Positions 9,681-19,070 are shown, numbered from the stretch's first letter. The stretch is DNA of 64,000 bases from Pelistega suis (GCF_013133795.1 NZ_JABGBN010000001.1:372001-436000); one strand, 5' to 3'. Made by a program: numbers and translations. The notes: generated from the sequence alone by a model not told the origin.

Positions 9681-11330
9681 TTATTGTGCTTTTTGCACGT
9701 TAAACTCAATGCGACGGTTTTGTGCGCGACCTTCATCTGTACCGTTGTCAGCGATAGGATTTTCTTGACCATAACCTACGGCTACTAATTGATCAGCAGG
9801 AACACCTTGAGCAATTAAGTAGTTACGCACAGAGTTAGCACGCTCTTCAGAAAGTTTTTGGTTAGCTGCTGCGTCACCAACATTGTCTGTATAACCAGCA
9901 ATCTCACCAGCGCGTTTGTTTTCTACTAAGTAGTGAGCAAATGCATTCAAACGACGGTTATAACGTTGTTTAATCTCAGAAGAACCTGTATCAAATACGA
10001 TATTCAAGTCTAATTTTTCTAAAGACATATCAGCGATAACTTCAGCTTCAGGCTCTTCTGCGGCTGGGGCTGCTTGAGCTGGTTCTGTTGCCGGAGTTGC
10101 AGGTGCTTCAACAGTTACTTTATCCGCATTTACTGAGAATAAAGAACCTAAAACGCCTTTTACTTGATCAACTAAAGATGATTTTTCAGCATCGCTACCT
10201 ACTTTACCAACTAGTTCAAATGCTTTATCCGCAAAAGAACCGCTTACGGCAGGGAATGACTTGAATACATTCGCCAAACCAGCAAAGTTGTCAAAAGAGA
10301 ATTTACCAGCCTTAGCATCAACCACTAAGTTGTTTACTACGGGTAAACCACCAGCTAAGCCTGAGAAAGCATCAGTGATTTTTGTTTTTAATTCATCATT
10401 TTGCACAAGACCACTTAACGTGAAGTCTGTGTCTGTTTTTAACCAAGAAAGATTGCCTAAGCCATCCGTTGTTTTTGCTTCTTCAGCTACTGGAGCAGCA
10501 GGTGCTGCTGGAGTTGTTGCTGGAGCCGGAGTCGCTGCTGGAGTAGGCGTTGCAGGAGCCGTTGTTTCTGTAGTGTTATTTGAGCAGCTTTTGAAGCCTA
10601 ATAGCGCAGCTAATAATACTGCACCAGCTGTTAACCATTTCCATAGACCAGACTTGCCAGCTGTTGCTGTAGCGTGACCTGCTACGGATTGTGCAGCAGC
10701 AGTTGCTTTTGTGCCAGCAGCAGCTGCACCAGCTACACCAGCACCTAAAAGACCACCAATTTTGCTTACGCTACCTAGCGCATCATTGAAAGAATTACCA
10801 GCAAAACCTAAAGCACCTAATGCATTTGTATCTAGGTGAGAAGCTGCTGCTTTAGCTTGCTCACCTAATAGACTAGCAAAGCCACCAGCAGTTAAACCAC
10901 CAGCAATTTTATTTTTGAAGAAAGAGAATACTGTAGGAGCAATTAAACCTAAGAAAGACTGAGCTTTGTCAGCAGACACGCCAGTACTATTTGCTAAGTA
11001 AGATGTTACTGCATCAGCACGGTTACCGAATAAGCTAGGTAATAGTTTTTTGCCAGTTTCTAATAATCCACCTAACTGAGAGGAATCAGCTTTACCAGTT
11101 AATAAGTCTACTGGATTAACATTAAAGCCAGTATTTTTGATTAGGTTAAATAAAGCAGAGGCACCTTCTTTAGAACCAGACTGTTGTACCATGCCACCTA
11201 AAACACTTGACAAGCCTTTATTCAAAAGACCACCTGCGCTTTCGTTTGATAAACCAAGCTGTTTTGTTACCTGACCTAACACGAGATCACGAACAGGACC
11301 TTGGAATAATTGACCTAAATCAAAGCTCAT
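9681..11330 (-). CDS. YidB-like (DUF937) / OmpA-domain fusion membrane protein
   Basis: A 549-residue protein in four parts. Residues 1 to about 200 are a Gly/Ala/Leu-rich YidB-like (DUF937) region in two similar blocks (SNESAGGLLNKGLSSVLGGM and the later ADKAQSFLGLIAPTVFSFF). A single membrane helix lies at about 229-246 (WKWLTAGAVLLAALLGF). A Pro/Ala/Thr-rich linker follows at 255-285, and a mid-domain of unknown type comes next. The C-terminal OmpA peptidoglycan-binding domain is at about 435-549, with NIVFDTGSSEI, GYTDNVGD and NRRIEF. There is no N-terminal signal peptide, so the internal helix probably anchors it in the inner membrane with the OmpA part in the periplasm gripping the wall. 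It is transcribed alone. Exact function is unknown; similar YidB-OmpA proteins occur in other betaproteobacteria. Confidence 0.85.
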   Translation of the reverse strand: MSFDLGQLFQGPVRDLVLGQVTKQLGLSNESAGGLLNKGLSSVLGGMVQQSGSKEGASALFNLIKNTGFNVNPVDLLTGKADSSQLGGLLETGKKLLPSLFGNRADAVTSYLANSTGVSADKAQSFLGLIAPTVFSFFKNKIAGGLTAGGFASLLGEQAKAAASHLDTNALGALGFAGNSFNDALGSVSKIGGLLGAGVAGAAAAGTKATAAAQSVAGHATATAGKSGLWKWLTAGAVLLAALLGFKSCSNNTTETTAPATPTPAATPAPATTPAAPAAPVAEEAKTTDGLGNLSWLKTDTDFTLSGLVQNDELKTKITDAFSGLAGGLPVVNNLVVDAKAGKFSFDNFAGLANVFKSFPAVSGSFADKAFELVGKVGSDAEKSSLVDQVKGVLGSLFSVNADKVTVEAPATPATEPAQAAPAAEEPEAEVIADMSLEKLDLNIVFDTGSSEIKQRYNRRLNAFAHYLVENKRAGEIAGYTDNVGDAAANQKLSEERANSVRNYLIAQGVPADQLVAVGYGQENPIADNGTDEGRAQNRRIEFNVQKAQ

Positions 11331-11592
11331 ATTTTTCTACCTATAAAATTAAATGAAAACTAAGTGACGAGTTATCTCTAAGAATGGCGACGTCACTCCA
11401 CTAGGAGCATATTAACACCCATTATGTTGCGGTTTTGTTAAGAGTTGTTAATTCTTATGTGATTTAGGTCAATAAAATATTAAGAAATATAAAGATTGAA
11501 AATAGTATTCAAAAAAGGTCAGAATAGTTAAAAAGCGCAAAACATTTTAAGAGTACTCCTATGAGGTAACTATTGCCGTAGTAGTTTAAACT
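11331..11592. other. Intergenic region upstream of the YidB-OmpA gene
   Basis: About 260 AT-rich bases between two minus-strand genes. It must contain the promoter of the YidB-OmpA gene and the end of the HAD-hydrolase transcript. I see no convincing open reading frame, strong hairpin or known motif in it. Confidence 0.5.
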
Positions 11593-12498
11593 TTAAATAA
11601 AGTCAATGACGTAATGAGGGCAAATCCCTGTTTTTTGGATAGTGTCCTGCCAAGGGATTGTTGAGGCAAATCCATTGGCTGATACCATTGCTGTATGTAG
11701 ACCTGCATTACAACCACCTAGGATATCGGTATGTAGCGTATCACCAATCATGAGAGTTCGAGACAAAACAGTATCAGGTTTCAGTTTTGCTTTTGCTAGA
11801 TTAAAGATGTTGTCATAGGGTTTACCAAAGGCTAATGCCTTAATGTGGGCTTTATCAAGGATTTGCTTTGCCATAAAACCAGGTTCTAAAGAAAATCCAT
11901 TGTCGCGAGGCGCTACTAAGTCTGGGTTGCCTAATAGAATCGGTCGAGGTTTTGTTATTAGACTCTGAATAAGTGTTTCTTGGAGAGAACTCGTCCAGTC
12001 CTGACTAGAGAGTAATAGTATACCGTCTACAGTATCCATAGCATCTGGATATTCAATGAGATTGATAAAGCTACCGTTAAGGTCATTGAGTTTTGTACCT
12101 ATGGGAGCAGTGACACCATAGCTTTCAGCTCTATGCGTATGTAGATAAGTGGCAAGAGCATCTCGACTACTGACGATTTCATCTAAAGAGAAATCAAAGC
12201 CTAGCTTAGTATATTTTTCAAATAGTTGTTGTCGCGAAACACTAGCAGCATTACTGACAATACAGAGTTGTTTATTTTGTTGGCGTAAGGTTTTGATACG
12301 TTCTGCGGCGAGTGGAATAGCCGTTTCCCCAAGATTTAATACCCCAAATGCGTCAAAAAAGAATGCATCATAGAGATGGCTAATATCGCCAAGCGTATGC
12401 ACTTTTTGGAAGTGTTTAGGAAAAATTGGTTTTGGGAATATCTTCTCTAAGGTTTGGTAAGTATGAAGAATTTCTGCAGGAGAGAGAGTCAGTAGCAT
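11593..12498 (-). CDS. HAD superfamily hydrolase, class IIA (NagD-related)
   Basis: A 301-residue HAD phosphatase of the NagD-like class IIA. Motif I is FFFDAFGVL with the nucleophile Asp49, but the usual second Asp (position +2) is Phe51, as in the uncharacterised subgroup with DxWG or DxFG motifs. Motif II is IVSNAAS, the motif III Lys is in FGKPYDNIF, and motif IV is MIGDTLHTDI. The capping region lies between about residues 95 and 190. Without the second Asp the general acid/base must come from elsewhere, so catalytic proficiency is uncertain. No operon partner is obvious. Substrate unknown; phosphosugars or nucleotides are typical for relatives. Confidence 0.82.
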   Translation of the reverse strand: MLLTLSPAEILHTYQTLEKIFPKPIFPKHFQKVHTLGDISHLYDAFFFDAFGVLNLGETAIPLAAERIKTLRQQNKQLCIVSNAASVSRQQLFEKYTKLGFDFSLDEIVSSRDALATYLHTHRAESYGVTAPIGTKLNDLNGSFINLIEYPDAMDTVDGILLLSSQDWTSSLQETLIQSLITKPRPILLGNPDLVAPRDNGFSLEPGFMAKQILDKAHIKALAFGKPYDNIFNLAKAKLKPDTVLSRTLMIGDTLHTDILGGCNAGLHTAMVSANGFASTIPWQDTIQKTGICPHYVIDFI

Positions 12499-12608
12499 AA
12501 AGGAAGATGATAAGAAAAATCATTGTGTTCAGACTGATTATTAGTTTAATTGTAAATCAAATAGAAAAATTTAGATAATATTAGAAATCTATTGATAAAA
12601 ATATAAAT

Positions 12609-12631
12609 CTAAATGATAATAATTATTGTTT
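12609..12631 (+). promoter_or_regulatory. Putative Fur box upstream of the TonB receptor
   Basis: The sequence ATGATAATAATTATT (12613-12627) lies about 33 bases before the receptor start. Aligned to the 19-base Fur consensus it matches at about 14 positions and is made of overlapping GATAAT/ATTATT units. It implies iron repression of the receptor. Confidence 0.7.
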
Positions 12632-12660
12632 AGATTTTTGAGTTTTTAGGAAGTGAAATC

Positions 12661-15009
12661 GTGAAAAAGAATTCTTTACAGTTAAAACCATTGTCCGCCA
12701 TTGTCCTGATGTTGTGTAGCAATGGTCTTTATGCTCAAGATAGTGATGTTGCTGTATTGTCTGAGATTACTGCGCATCAAGATTATTTAGCTGTGACGGC
12801 ATCAGATACACAATTAAATAAGAAAGATTTAGAAAAAACGAATGTTCAAAACTGGTCTGATATTGCTAAGCGCTTAGATGCAGGGATTAACTTTAATACA
12901 CAAAATAATAGTATTAATATGCGTGGCTTGGATGCACAACGTGTACAGGTGACGGAGGATGGTATTCCTTTGCCATGGCTAAATGACGGTGCTCGTGGTG
13001 TCATGGGGGGTGTTTCAGGTATTAATTTTAATGCTATCTCTTCGGTAGATATTCATAAAGGGACAGGGGTTAATGGTACTAATGCCCTAGCGGGTGCGGT
13101 AGAGCTGTATTCTTTACGACCTTCTGATGTATTGGATGTAGCACGTAATATTGGCTTATTAAGTAAAGTGGGTTATTCAGGCTATGATAATAGCTGGTCT
13201 GCTGATGCTGCCTTAGCTTTCCGCTTGGGTGATAAGACAAGAGCGTTAATTCAGTATGGTTATAAAGCCGGCAATGAAGTAAAAAATCTGGGGTCTGTAG
13301 GGGGGTATGGTGTGAATCGTACGAAAGCTAATCCTGCAGACTACGATGTGAATCAAGTTGGTATCCGTCTTGAGCATGACTTGAATTCAAACCATCGCAT
13401 TGGTTTCGGTGCTAGTTCATATCGTCAAGAGAGAACGATTGATGAGCGTCATTTACAAGGTGGGATTTTAAATGCACGTACTCAGCAACTGGTAGAAACC
13501 TATCCAATTGGACAATATGAGGGTAGTGAAGATATTAAACGAGATCGTGCTTGGTTAGAGTATGACTATAAGGCACCGACAGAATTTTCGGGTTTAGACC
13601 AAGTGTCAGGTGTGGCATATTGGCAAAAAAGCGAATTGATTAATGGCATCGATGCTTGGCGTAATAACAATAGGATTGTGCGTCCAAGGGGGATGAGCTT
13701 TAATGCCTATCCATTTGGAGATTATTCACGTACTAATTCGGTAAAAGAACAGAGTTACGGATTCAATCTAAAAGCCTCAGGTACTTTTGGGGATGCTAGT
13801 TTTTCTTCGCGTTGGATGGCAGGTTTAACTTGGGATATTGGGCAGTTTAAACAATATTCGGCAGGGGTAGATAATTGTGGTGCCGCGCAAGCGGAACTTA
13901 ATACTATTTTGAGCCAAGTTCCACCAGCATTACGAGGACGATTAGCGGGGACGATTCGTCAATATTTTTTAATGGGGTGTAGTTTCTTGCATACTAATCA
14001 GGCAGATGTACCAAAAGTGAAAACGCAAGATTTAGGACTTTATTTACAAAATACATTTGCTTGGAATAGTAATCAATTTGAAGTAACCCCTGGATTACGT
14101 TTTGATTATTATCAACGTAGACCGAGTGCAAGTGCTAACTTTGCAGAAAGTGCTAGTGGAGTACTTGGTGGGGAGTTGGCCAATCGTAGTGGTAGTCGCT
14201 TTTCTCCTTCCATTGATTTTCGTTTCCAAGCCTCAGATAATTTGAGTCTGTATGCACGTTATACAGAAGGCTTTCGAGCGCCGAATGCACAAGAGCTTTA
14301 TATGAAATATGGTTCCGAGGCAAATTATTTGCGTAAGGGCAATGCGAATCTTCGTCCAGAAACAAGTCGAGGGTATGAGTTAGGAGCCATGTATAACAGC
14401 GATACGTTGAATGCTTCTTTAGTGTTTTTTGATCAATATTATAAGAATTTTATCGAGTCTGGTTATGCAGTAGAGGCTAATTCGCCCTATGCGGCATTAC
14501 AAGCGCAAGGCTTATATCCACAAGGTGTGTTTGAGACGCGTAATATCACACGTGCTCGGATTTATGGTATTGAAGCAGCGGCTAAGTGGGACTTCCAACC
14601 AGACTGGTATGTTCGTAGTTCATTAGCATGGTCTGTAGGACGAGATAAAACAAACGATACTTACCTTAATTCTGTTGCACCACTTAAAGCGATTGTCGGT
14701 ATTGGTTATGATAATGGTTCGTTTGGAGTGGATGCTACCTTAACAATGGCAGCCAAGCGTAATAAGGTGCGTTCAGATGTAGCGGATTTTAAAGCGCCAG
14801 GGTATGGCGTTGTCGATTTATCTGCCTATTGGGAGCCCGAGTCTTTGAAAGGGCTACGTCTGCAAGCAGGTTTGATGAATGTCTTTAATAAAAAGTATTG
14901 GAATGCGCTTAATGTTCCTACCGCAGGAACAGGACGTAATGAACGAGGCATCGATTACTACACTGAACGTGGTCGTTATGCGACAGTTTCTGTAAGCTAT
15001 CGTTATTAG
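12661..15009 (+). CDS. TonB-dependent outer-membrane receptor, haem/haemoglobin type
   Basis: A 782-residue outer-membrane gated barrel. It has a signal peptide ending near GLYA (about residue 25), a plug domain (about 35-160, with INMRGLDAQRVQVTEDGIPLP) and a long beta barrel ending in the aromatic-rich VSVSYRY. The FRAP box (residues 538-541) and the nearby GNANLRPE segment resemble the FRAP/NPNL region of haem and haemoglobin receptors such as HmbR, HemR and BhuR. The start is a GTG at 12661, chosen because AGGAAGTG precedes it and the signal peptide begins there. Two Cys (in DNCGAAQ and LMGCSFLH) may form a disulphide in an extracellular loop. The Fur box supports a role in iron or haem uptake. 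No haem-degradation or TonB genes are nearby. Confidence 0.85.
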   Translation: MKKNSLQLKPLSAIVLMLCSNGLYAQDSDVAVLSEITAHQDYLAVTASDTQLNKKDLEKTNVQNWSDIAKRLDAGINFNTQNNSINMRGLDAQRVQVTEDGIPLPWLNDGARGVMGGVSGINFNAISSVDIHKGTGVNGTNALAGAVELYSLRPSDVLDVARNIGLLSKVGYSGYDNSWSADAALAFRLGDKTRALIQYGYKAGNEVKNLGSVGGYGVNRTKANPADYDVNQVGIRLEHDLNSNHRIGFGASSYRQERTIDERHLQGGILNARTQQLVETYPIGQYEGSEDIKRDRAWLEYDYKAPTEFSGLDQVSGVAYWQKSELINGIDAWRNNNRIVRPRGMSFNAYPFGDYSRTNSVKEQSYGFNLKASGTFGDASFSSRWMAGLTWDIGQFKQYSAGVDNCGAAQAELNTILSQVPPALRGRLAGTIRQYFLMGCSFLHTNQADVPKVKTQDLGLYLQNTFAWNSNQFEVTPGLRFDYYQRRPSASANFAESASGVLGGELANRSGSRFSPSIDFRFQASDNLSLYARYTEGFRAPNAQELYMKYGSEANYLRKGNANLRPETSRGYELGAMYNSDTLNASLVFFDQYYKNFIESGYAVEANSPYAALQAQGLYPQGVFETRNITRARIYGIEAAAKWDFQPDWYVRSSLAWSVGRDKTNDTYLNSVAPLKAIVGIGYDNGSFGVDATLTMAAKRNKVRSDVADFKAPGYGVVDLSAYWEPESLKGLRLQAGLMNVFNKKYWNALNVPTAGTGRNERGIDYYTERGRYATVSVSYRY

Positions 15010-15026
15010 TTTCCTATTAAATTGTT

Positions 15027-15929
15027 TTAAGCAAAATAGTCGTCGTGAGACAGACGGTTTAAAACGAAATTCTTAAAGTGCTGTGCCGCTTCTGAAAGCA
15101 CAGCACTTTTTCTTTGGAAAATATAAAAATGACGTATCACAATCGGTTGAGTAATTTTGAGCATCGTTAAATCGTAATGTTGAATTTGTTGTTTTGAATA
15201 AGGTAAGCATACGGTAATGCCTAGGCCTGCGGCAACCATACTTAAAGCCGTGGACATATAGTTAACCTTACTGGCTGAGTCTAGTAATTGACGGTTTGTA
15301 TGAGAAAGTTGTTCTGCAAGAATTTCAGAAAAAGGTCCTTTTAAGGTAATGAGGTTTTCATCTTGTAAATCTGTCCAACAGAGGTTTTTATAGTTAGCAA
15401 GAGGATGTTCTTTAGGAAAAACGGCATGAAAGGGTAAGCTAAAGAGTTTGTCGTTCGTGATGTTAGATCGAATTGCTCGCTCTGGACCTATTCCCCAATC
15501 CGCCTCATCTGAATCGACATGATCGATGACTTTTTCGACACTACAATCGATAATATCAATTTGTATCTCGGGTGATTGATGACGAAATTCAGCTATTAGT
15601 TCAGGCAGTAATGAGGCCGCTAATTGCTGTGAACAGGCAACACGTACACGACCTTGATAGATGGCACGATGATTCTGTGCTTGGTGATTAAGCAAATCTA
15701 ATTTATCTAAGATTTCTTGTGCTTGAGGGTAAAGTTCTTGCCCTATTTTCGTTAATACAAGACGGCGTGTAGTACGCTCAAATAAGGTAACTCCCCAGTT
15801 TTGTTCGAGCTCTTTTATCAACCCACTTAAAGCCGATTGTGTTAAAAAAAGTGATTCGGCAGCCAGCGTAAAACTCCCCATCCTAGCAACTGTCACAAAA
15901 GCTCGTAATTGTCGAAATGAAATATTCAT
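15027..15929 (-). CDS. LysR-family transcriptional regulator
   Basis: A 300-residue LysR-type regulator. The winged helix-turn-helix occupies residues 1 to about 60 (FRQLRAFVTVARMGSFTLAAE, shortened here, then SQSALSGLIKELE-like TQSALSGLIKELE). The effector-binding domain is from about residue 90, with RVACSQQLAASLLPELI. It converges on the TonB receptor gene, 17 bases apart, and its start faces mqo, which is read in the same direction. Its target is not evident: neither neighbour is divergent from it, which is the usual clue for LysR proteins. It could act on a distant gene. The family call is secure; the regulon is unknown. Confidence 0.9.
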   Translation of the reverse strand: MNISFRQLRAFVTVARMGSFTLAAESLFLTQSALSGLIKELEQNWGVTLFERTTRRLVLTKIGQELYPQAQEILDKLDLLNHQAQNHRAIYQGRVRVACSQQLAASLLPELIAEFRHQSPEIQIDIIDCSVEKVIDHVDSDEADWGIGPERAIRSNITNDKLFSLPFHAVFPKEHPLANYKNLCWTDLQDENLITLKGPFSEILAEQLSHTNRQLLDSASKVNYMSTALSMVAAGLGITVCLPYSKQQIQHYDLTMLKITQPIVIRHFYIFQRKSAVLSEAAQHFKNFVLNRLSHDDYFA

Positions 15930-16006
15930 AAAGGTAGTAATGAAAATTTTTTATAGAAATCGTAGGCAGTATTAAGTATAGCGTATGATGTTGTATAGGC
16001 AAGGCA

Positions 16007-16046
16007 TAAAAATTAACCCCTTTTAGCATGAAGATAAAAGGGGTTA
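16007..16046 (-). terminator. Rho-independent terminator of mqo
   Basis: A perfect 12-base stem (16014-16025 with 16035-16046), a nine-base loop, then a T-rich tail on the minus strand. It lies about 30 bases after the mqo stop and so isolates mqo from the LysR gene. Confidence 0.9.
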
Positions 16047-16077
16047 GCGTTAAACCTAAAGTAAAGTACTTAATCGC

Positions 16078-17775
16078 TTAAGGTGCTTGCATTTCTGGAT
16101 TTAAGCTTTTCGGTGCAGTAGCAGGTGTTACAGTAGGAATCTGAACCGCTGGAATAGTTACTGCTGGAGCTGCTTGTGCTGTGGGTACTTCAATATAAGG
16201 TAATTGAAGTGCTTCACTCGTCATACGACGAATTTTGTTGGTTAGCTCAGTACTTTCATTAAGCTTTTGACCATAAGAAGGAATAATCTCTTTGACTTTA
16301 GCAGCCCAGTCTTGTTTCATCTTAACAGGGAACGCTTTTTCCAATACAGATAACATAATTGGAGGCGATGTAGATGCGCCAGGAGAAGCACCGAGTAATG
16401 CCGCTAAAGTACGGTTTTCATCAACCACGACCTCTGTACCAAATTGCAATACAGTTGAACCGTCCGGCATTTTTTTGATGATTTGAACACGTTGACCTGC
16501 TGTAATTAATTTCCAGCTATCCTGTTTGGCTGATGGATAGTATTTTAATAACTCAGCCTGACGATCTTCGGCAGATAAAGTGTTTTGTGCCACTAAATAT
16601 TTGACGAGATCAAGATTATCAATGCCCACCGTAATCATGCCTAATACGTTGTGAGTGTTTGTTGCAGAGAACAAATCAAACCAAGAACCATTTTTTAGGA
16701 ACTTTGTGCTGTAGAGTGCAAATGGACCAAATAGCATGGTTTGTTTGCCATCTAAGCGTCGAGTGTCTAAATGAGGAACAGACATTGGAGGTGCACCTGT
16801 TTCAGCTTGACCATATACTTTTGCATTATGGCGAGTGGTGATATCTGGATTTTCAAAAGATAGGAACTGACCACCAACAGGGAAACCTGCATAGTTTTTC
16901 GATTCAGGAATATCTGATAACTGTAAAAGTTTTAACGTTGCACCACCGGCACCGATAAAGACAAATTTTGTCTTAATCGTTTTTTCAGTATTGCCTTTTA
17001 AGTCGTAGTAAGTGATATTCCAAGTTTTATCTTCATTTTGACGTAGTGCACGTACTTCATGTTGTAAATGAAGAGAGAAATTAGGATTCTTTTGTAGGTT
17101 AGCCGTAAGTTGCTGTGTGATTACCCCAAAGTTAACATCTGTACCTAGAGGCATATAAGTAGCAGCCACTTTCTGTTGTGGGTCACGACCCTCCATGGTT
17201 AAAGGAGCCCATTCAGCAATTTTGGCTTGTTCTGTTGAGAATTCCATGCCATAGAACAGAGGGTTTTTGATGAGCTCCGCATGACGTTTTGTTAGGAAAT
17301 CAATATTTTGATCGCCCCATACAAGACTCATGTGAGGGGTAGCATTAATGAACTCTTTTGGATTGCTCATTGCGCCACGGTTAACTTGGTGTGCCCAGAA
17401 TTGGCGAGACACTTCAAATTGTTCGGCAATATTTACGGCACGTGTTGTTTGGACAACACCGTCTTTCATTGGTGTGTAATTTAACTCTGCAAAACCAGAA
17501 TGACCTGTACCGGCATTATTCCAACCATTAGAGCTTTCTAAGGCAACAGCATCTAAACGCTCGTAGGCATGAATTTTCCATGTCGGTTCTAGCTCTTGTA
17601 AGTAGGTAGCTAAAGTCATGCTCATAATACCGCCACCAATGAGCACAACATCAACAGGTTGCTCGTTGTCTGCAGCAGGTACGCTTGGTTTGGTAAACGG
17701 CCATTTTAAAAAGATAAGTGCCGCAATTACGAATAATAGGGCAAGTCTAAAGATAAATTTTAAAAAACTAGTCAT
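16078..17775 (-). CDS. mqo: Malate:quinone oxidoreductase
   Basis: A 565-residue FAD enzyme that oxidises malate to oxaloacetate and passes electrons to quinone at the inner membrane. The dinucleotide-binding motif [17 protein letters not shown] is at about residues 43-59. [20 protein letters not shown], the diagnostic Mqo stretch, lies near 80-99, and the C-terminal LLGASPGAS segment binds FAD. Unlike many relatives it starts with a clear membrane helix (residues 5-25), and it ends in a roughly 35-residue Pro/Ala/Thr-rich tail not present in the core family. The N-terminal helix could be an anchor or an uncleaved signal; E. coli Mqo has a comparable leader. It is a single-gene unit with its own terminator. 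Confidence 0.95.
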   Translation of the reverse strand: MTSFLKFIFRLALLFVIAALIFLKWPFTKPSVPAADNEQPVDVVLIGGGIMSMTLATYLQELEPTWKIHAYERLDAVALESSNGWNNAGTGHSGFAELNYTPMKDGVVQTTRAVNIAEQFEVSRQFWAHQVNRGAMSNPKEFINATPHMSLVWGDQNIDFLTKRHAELIKNPLFYGMEFSTEQAKIAEWAPLTMEGRDPQQKVAATYMPLGTDVNFGVITQQLTANLQKNPNFSLHLQHEVRALRQNEDKTWNITYYDLKGNTEKTIKTKFVFIGAGGATLKLLQLSDIPESKNYAGFPVGGQFLSFENPDITTRHNAKVYGQAETGAPPMSVPHLDTRRLDGKQTMLFGPFALYSTKFLKNGSWFDLFSATNTHNVLGMITVGIDNLDLVKYLVAQNTLSAEDRQAELLKYYPSAKQDSWKLITAGQRVQIIKKMPDGSTVLQFGTEVVVDENRTLAALLGASPGASTSPPIMLSVLEKAFPVKMKQDWAAKVKEIIPSYGQKLNESTELTNKIRRMTSEALQLPYIEVPTAQAAPAVTIPAVQIPTVTPATAPKSLNPEMQAP

Positions 17776-17884
17776 TGTAAAAGATACTCTTTTTAAGAAA
17801 AAGACTTTGATTTTAACTGTTTGATAACGCTATGTTTTGCATAAGATGAAATGTAATTAAATAATACGAGGTTGATACAAAAAG

Positions 17885-17919
17885 AAAAAAGCCAATAATC
17901 CATGAAAGTTTATTGGCTT
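17885..17919 (-). terminator. Rho-independent terminator of the hydroxyacyl-CoA dehydrogenase gene
   Basis: A perfect ten-base stem (AAGCCAATAA, 17889-17898, with 17910-17919), followed on the minus strand by six T. It lies about 70 bases after the stop at 17990. Confidence 0.85.
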
Positions 17920-17989
17920 GTGTATATAACGCCATTCCTTAGTAGGAGGGGCGGCAAGGACTTCGATACCTAAAGCAATGAGATAATAA

Positions 17990-18931
17990 TTAAAATTCTT
18001 TTTTGAGTTTATTAAGCAAAAGGAATTGACGGTCTCTACGGACTGTTTTTTGCGATACGCTATTTTCGGGGTAGTCATAAATACCGCCGCCAGTTTTTAT
18101 GCCTAAATGCTGATTCTCAACGAGGCTATCAAGTAGTTCAGGTGCTTTATCAGCATTATTTAAGGTTGGTGAGAGATTATTTAAGACATTGCGCCAAATA
18201 TCTAAGCCACCAAAATCGGTGGTTTCTAGTGGCCCAATAAATGCCCAACGAAAACCAGGGCCTGCTGTAATCGCTGTATCGATGCTTTTTGCATCTGCTA
18301 CACCTTCGTTGAGAAGGTGTAGTGCCTCGCGGACGAGAGCCGCTTGTAGGCGATTTGCGATAAAACCAGGTTTGTCTTTTTGTAAGAGAACGGGTTCTTT
18401 GCCAATAACGCGCATCACATGTTCAATATAGCTCACTATTTCAGGAGAGCTTTCTTGATTAGCGACAATCTCTACGAGCGGCACAATTTGAGCAGGATTA
18501 AAGAAGTGTGTAATGAGAAAACGATTTTTGTGTTGAATGCCTTGGGCGAGTACTTCGACAGCAAATGAAGATGTATTGGACAGAATAATAGCGTCTTTGC
18601 TGGCGAACGCTTCGATAGTTTGAAATAACTTATATTTTAAGTCCAAAATTTCAGGCGCGGCCTCAGTAATAATGCTAGCTTTGCTGACTGCCTCTTGAAT
18701 TGAGGTTGTCAATTGAATGTTGTTTAGAATCCCTTGAATAGTATCTTTTTCAATAAGCCCGCTATCTGCAAAGTGTTGAAGACTTGTTTGGATTTGTACT
18801 AAACCACGTTGAGTGGCTGCATCATCAATATCGTATAGCATGACCTGATAACCTGACATTGCATAAAGTTGAGCAATACCATGTCCCATTGTACCCGCAC
18901 CTAATACCGCAATATTTTTATTGGACTGCAT
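17990..18931 (-). CDS. 3-hydroxyacyl-CoA dehydrogenase (Hbd/PaaH type)
   Basis: A 313-residue NAD-dependent dehydrogenase acting on 3-hydroxyacyl-CoA or 3-hydroxybutyryl-CoA. The Rossmann motif is AVLGAGTMGHGIAQ (residues 9-22). The catalytic region includes LSNTSSF and THFFNPA with its His, and the C-terminal dimerisation domain contains KPGFIANRLQAALVREA and GPGFRWAFIGPLETTDFGG. Size fits the stand-alone short enzymes rather than FadB fusions. The C-terminal tail past GGGIYDYPE is about 25 residues of basic sequence. No fatty-acid or phenylacetate genes are nearby, so the pathway is not clear. A substrate other than short acyl-CoA, such as L-carnitine-type hydroxyacids, is possible. Confidence 0.87.
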   Translation of the reverse strand: MQSNKNIAVLGAGTMGHGIAQLYAMSGYQVMLYDIDDAATQRGLVQIQTSLQHFADSGLIEKDTIQGILNNIQLTTSIQEAVSKASIITEAAPEILDLKYKLFQTIEAFASKDAIILSNTSSFAVEVLAQGIQHKNRFLITHFFNPAQIVPLVEIVANQESSPEIVSYIEHVMRVIGKEPVLLQKDKPGFIANRLQAALVREALHLLNEGVADAKSIDTAITAGPGFRWAFIGPLETTDFGGLDIWRNVLNNLSPTLNNADKAPELLDSLVENQHLGIKTGGGIYDYPENSVSQKTVRRDRQFLLLNKLKKEF

Positions 18932-19070
18932 TTTTTTATCCTTTTTCTACGTAGTTTTACGCATGGACAAACACGTGTTTGTCCAATGTTCAAAATAATT
19001 TCTGCTTTTTAGAATGATATGGACGTTTTCTAAAGCGTCGGTTTTTATATTAAATCTAAAGGAGCGGACA

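Noticed and set aside
10480-10570. Repetitive GCTGGAG-like DNA that looks like a tandem repeat
   Set aside because: It encodes the Pro/Ala/Thr linker of the OmpA-like protein; the units are irregular and I see no exact repeat array.
10261-10677. A 138-codon plus-strand frame opposite the YidB-OmpA gene
   Set aside because: It is an antisense shadow of a low-complexity Pro/Ala/Thr coding region; composition explains the open frame.
17857-18078. A 73-codon minus-strand frame overlapping the end of the hydroxyacyl-CoA dehydrogenase gene
   Set aside because: It crosses the terminator hairpin at 17885-17919, has no ribosome binding site and reads out of frame inside a well-supported gene.
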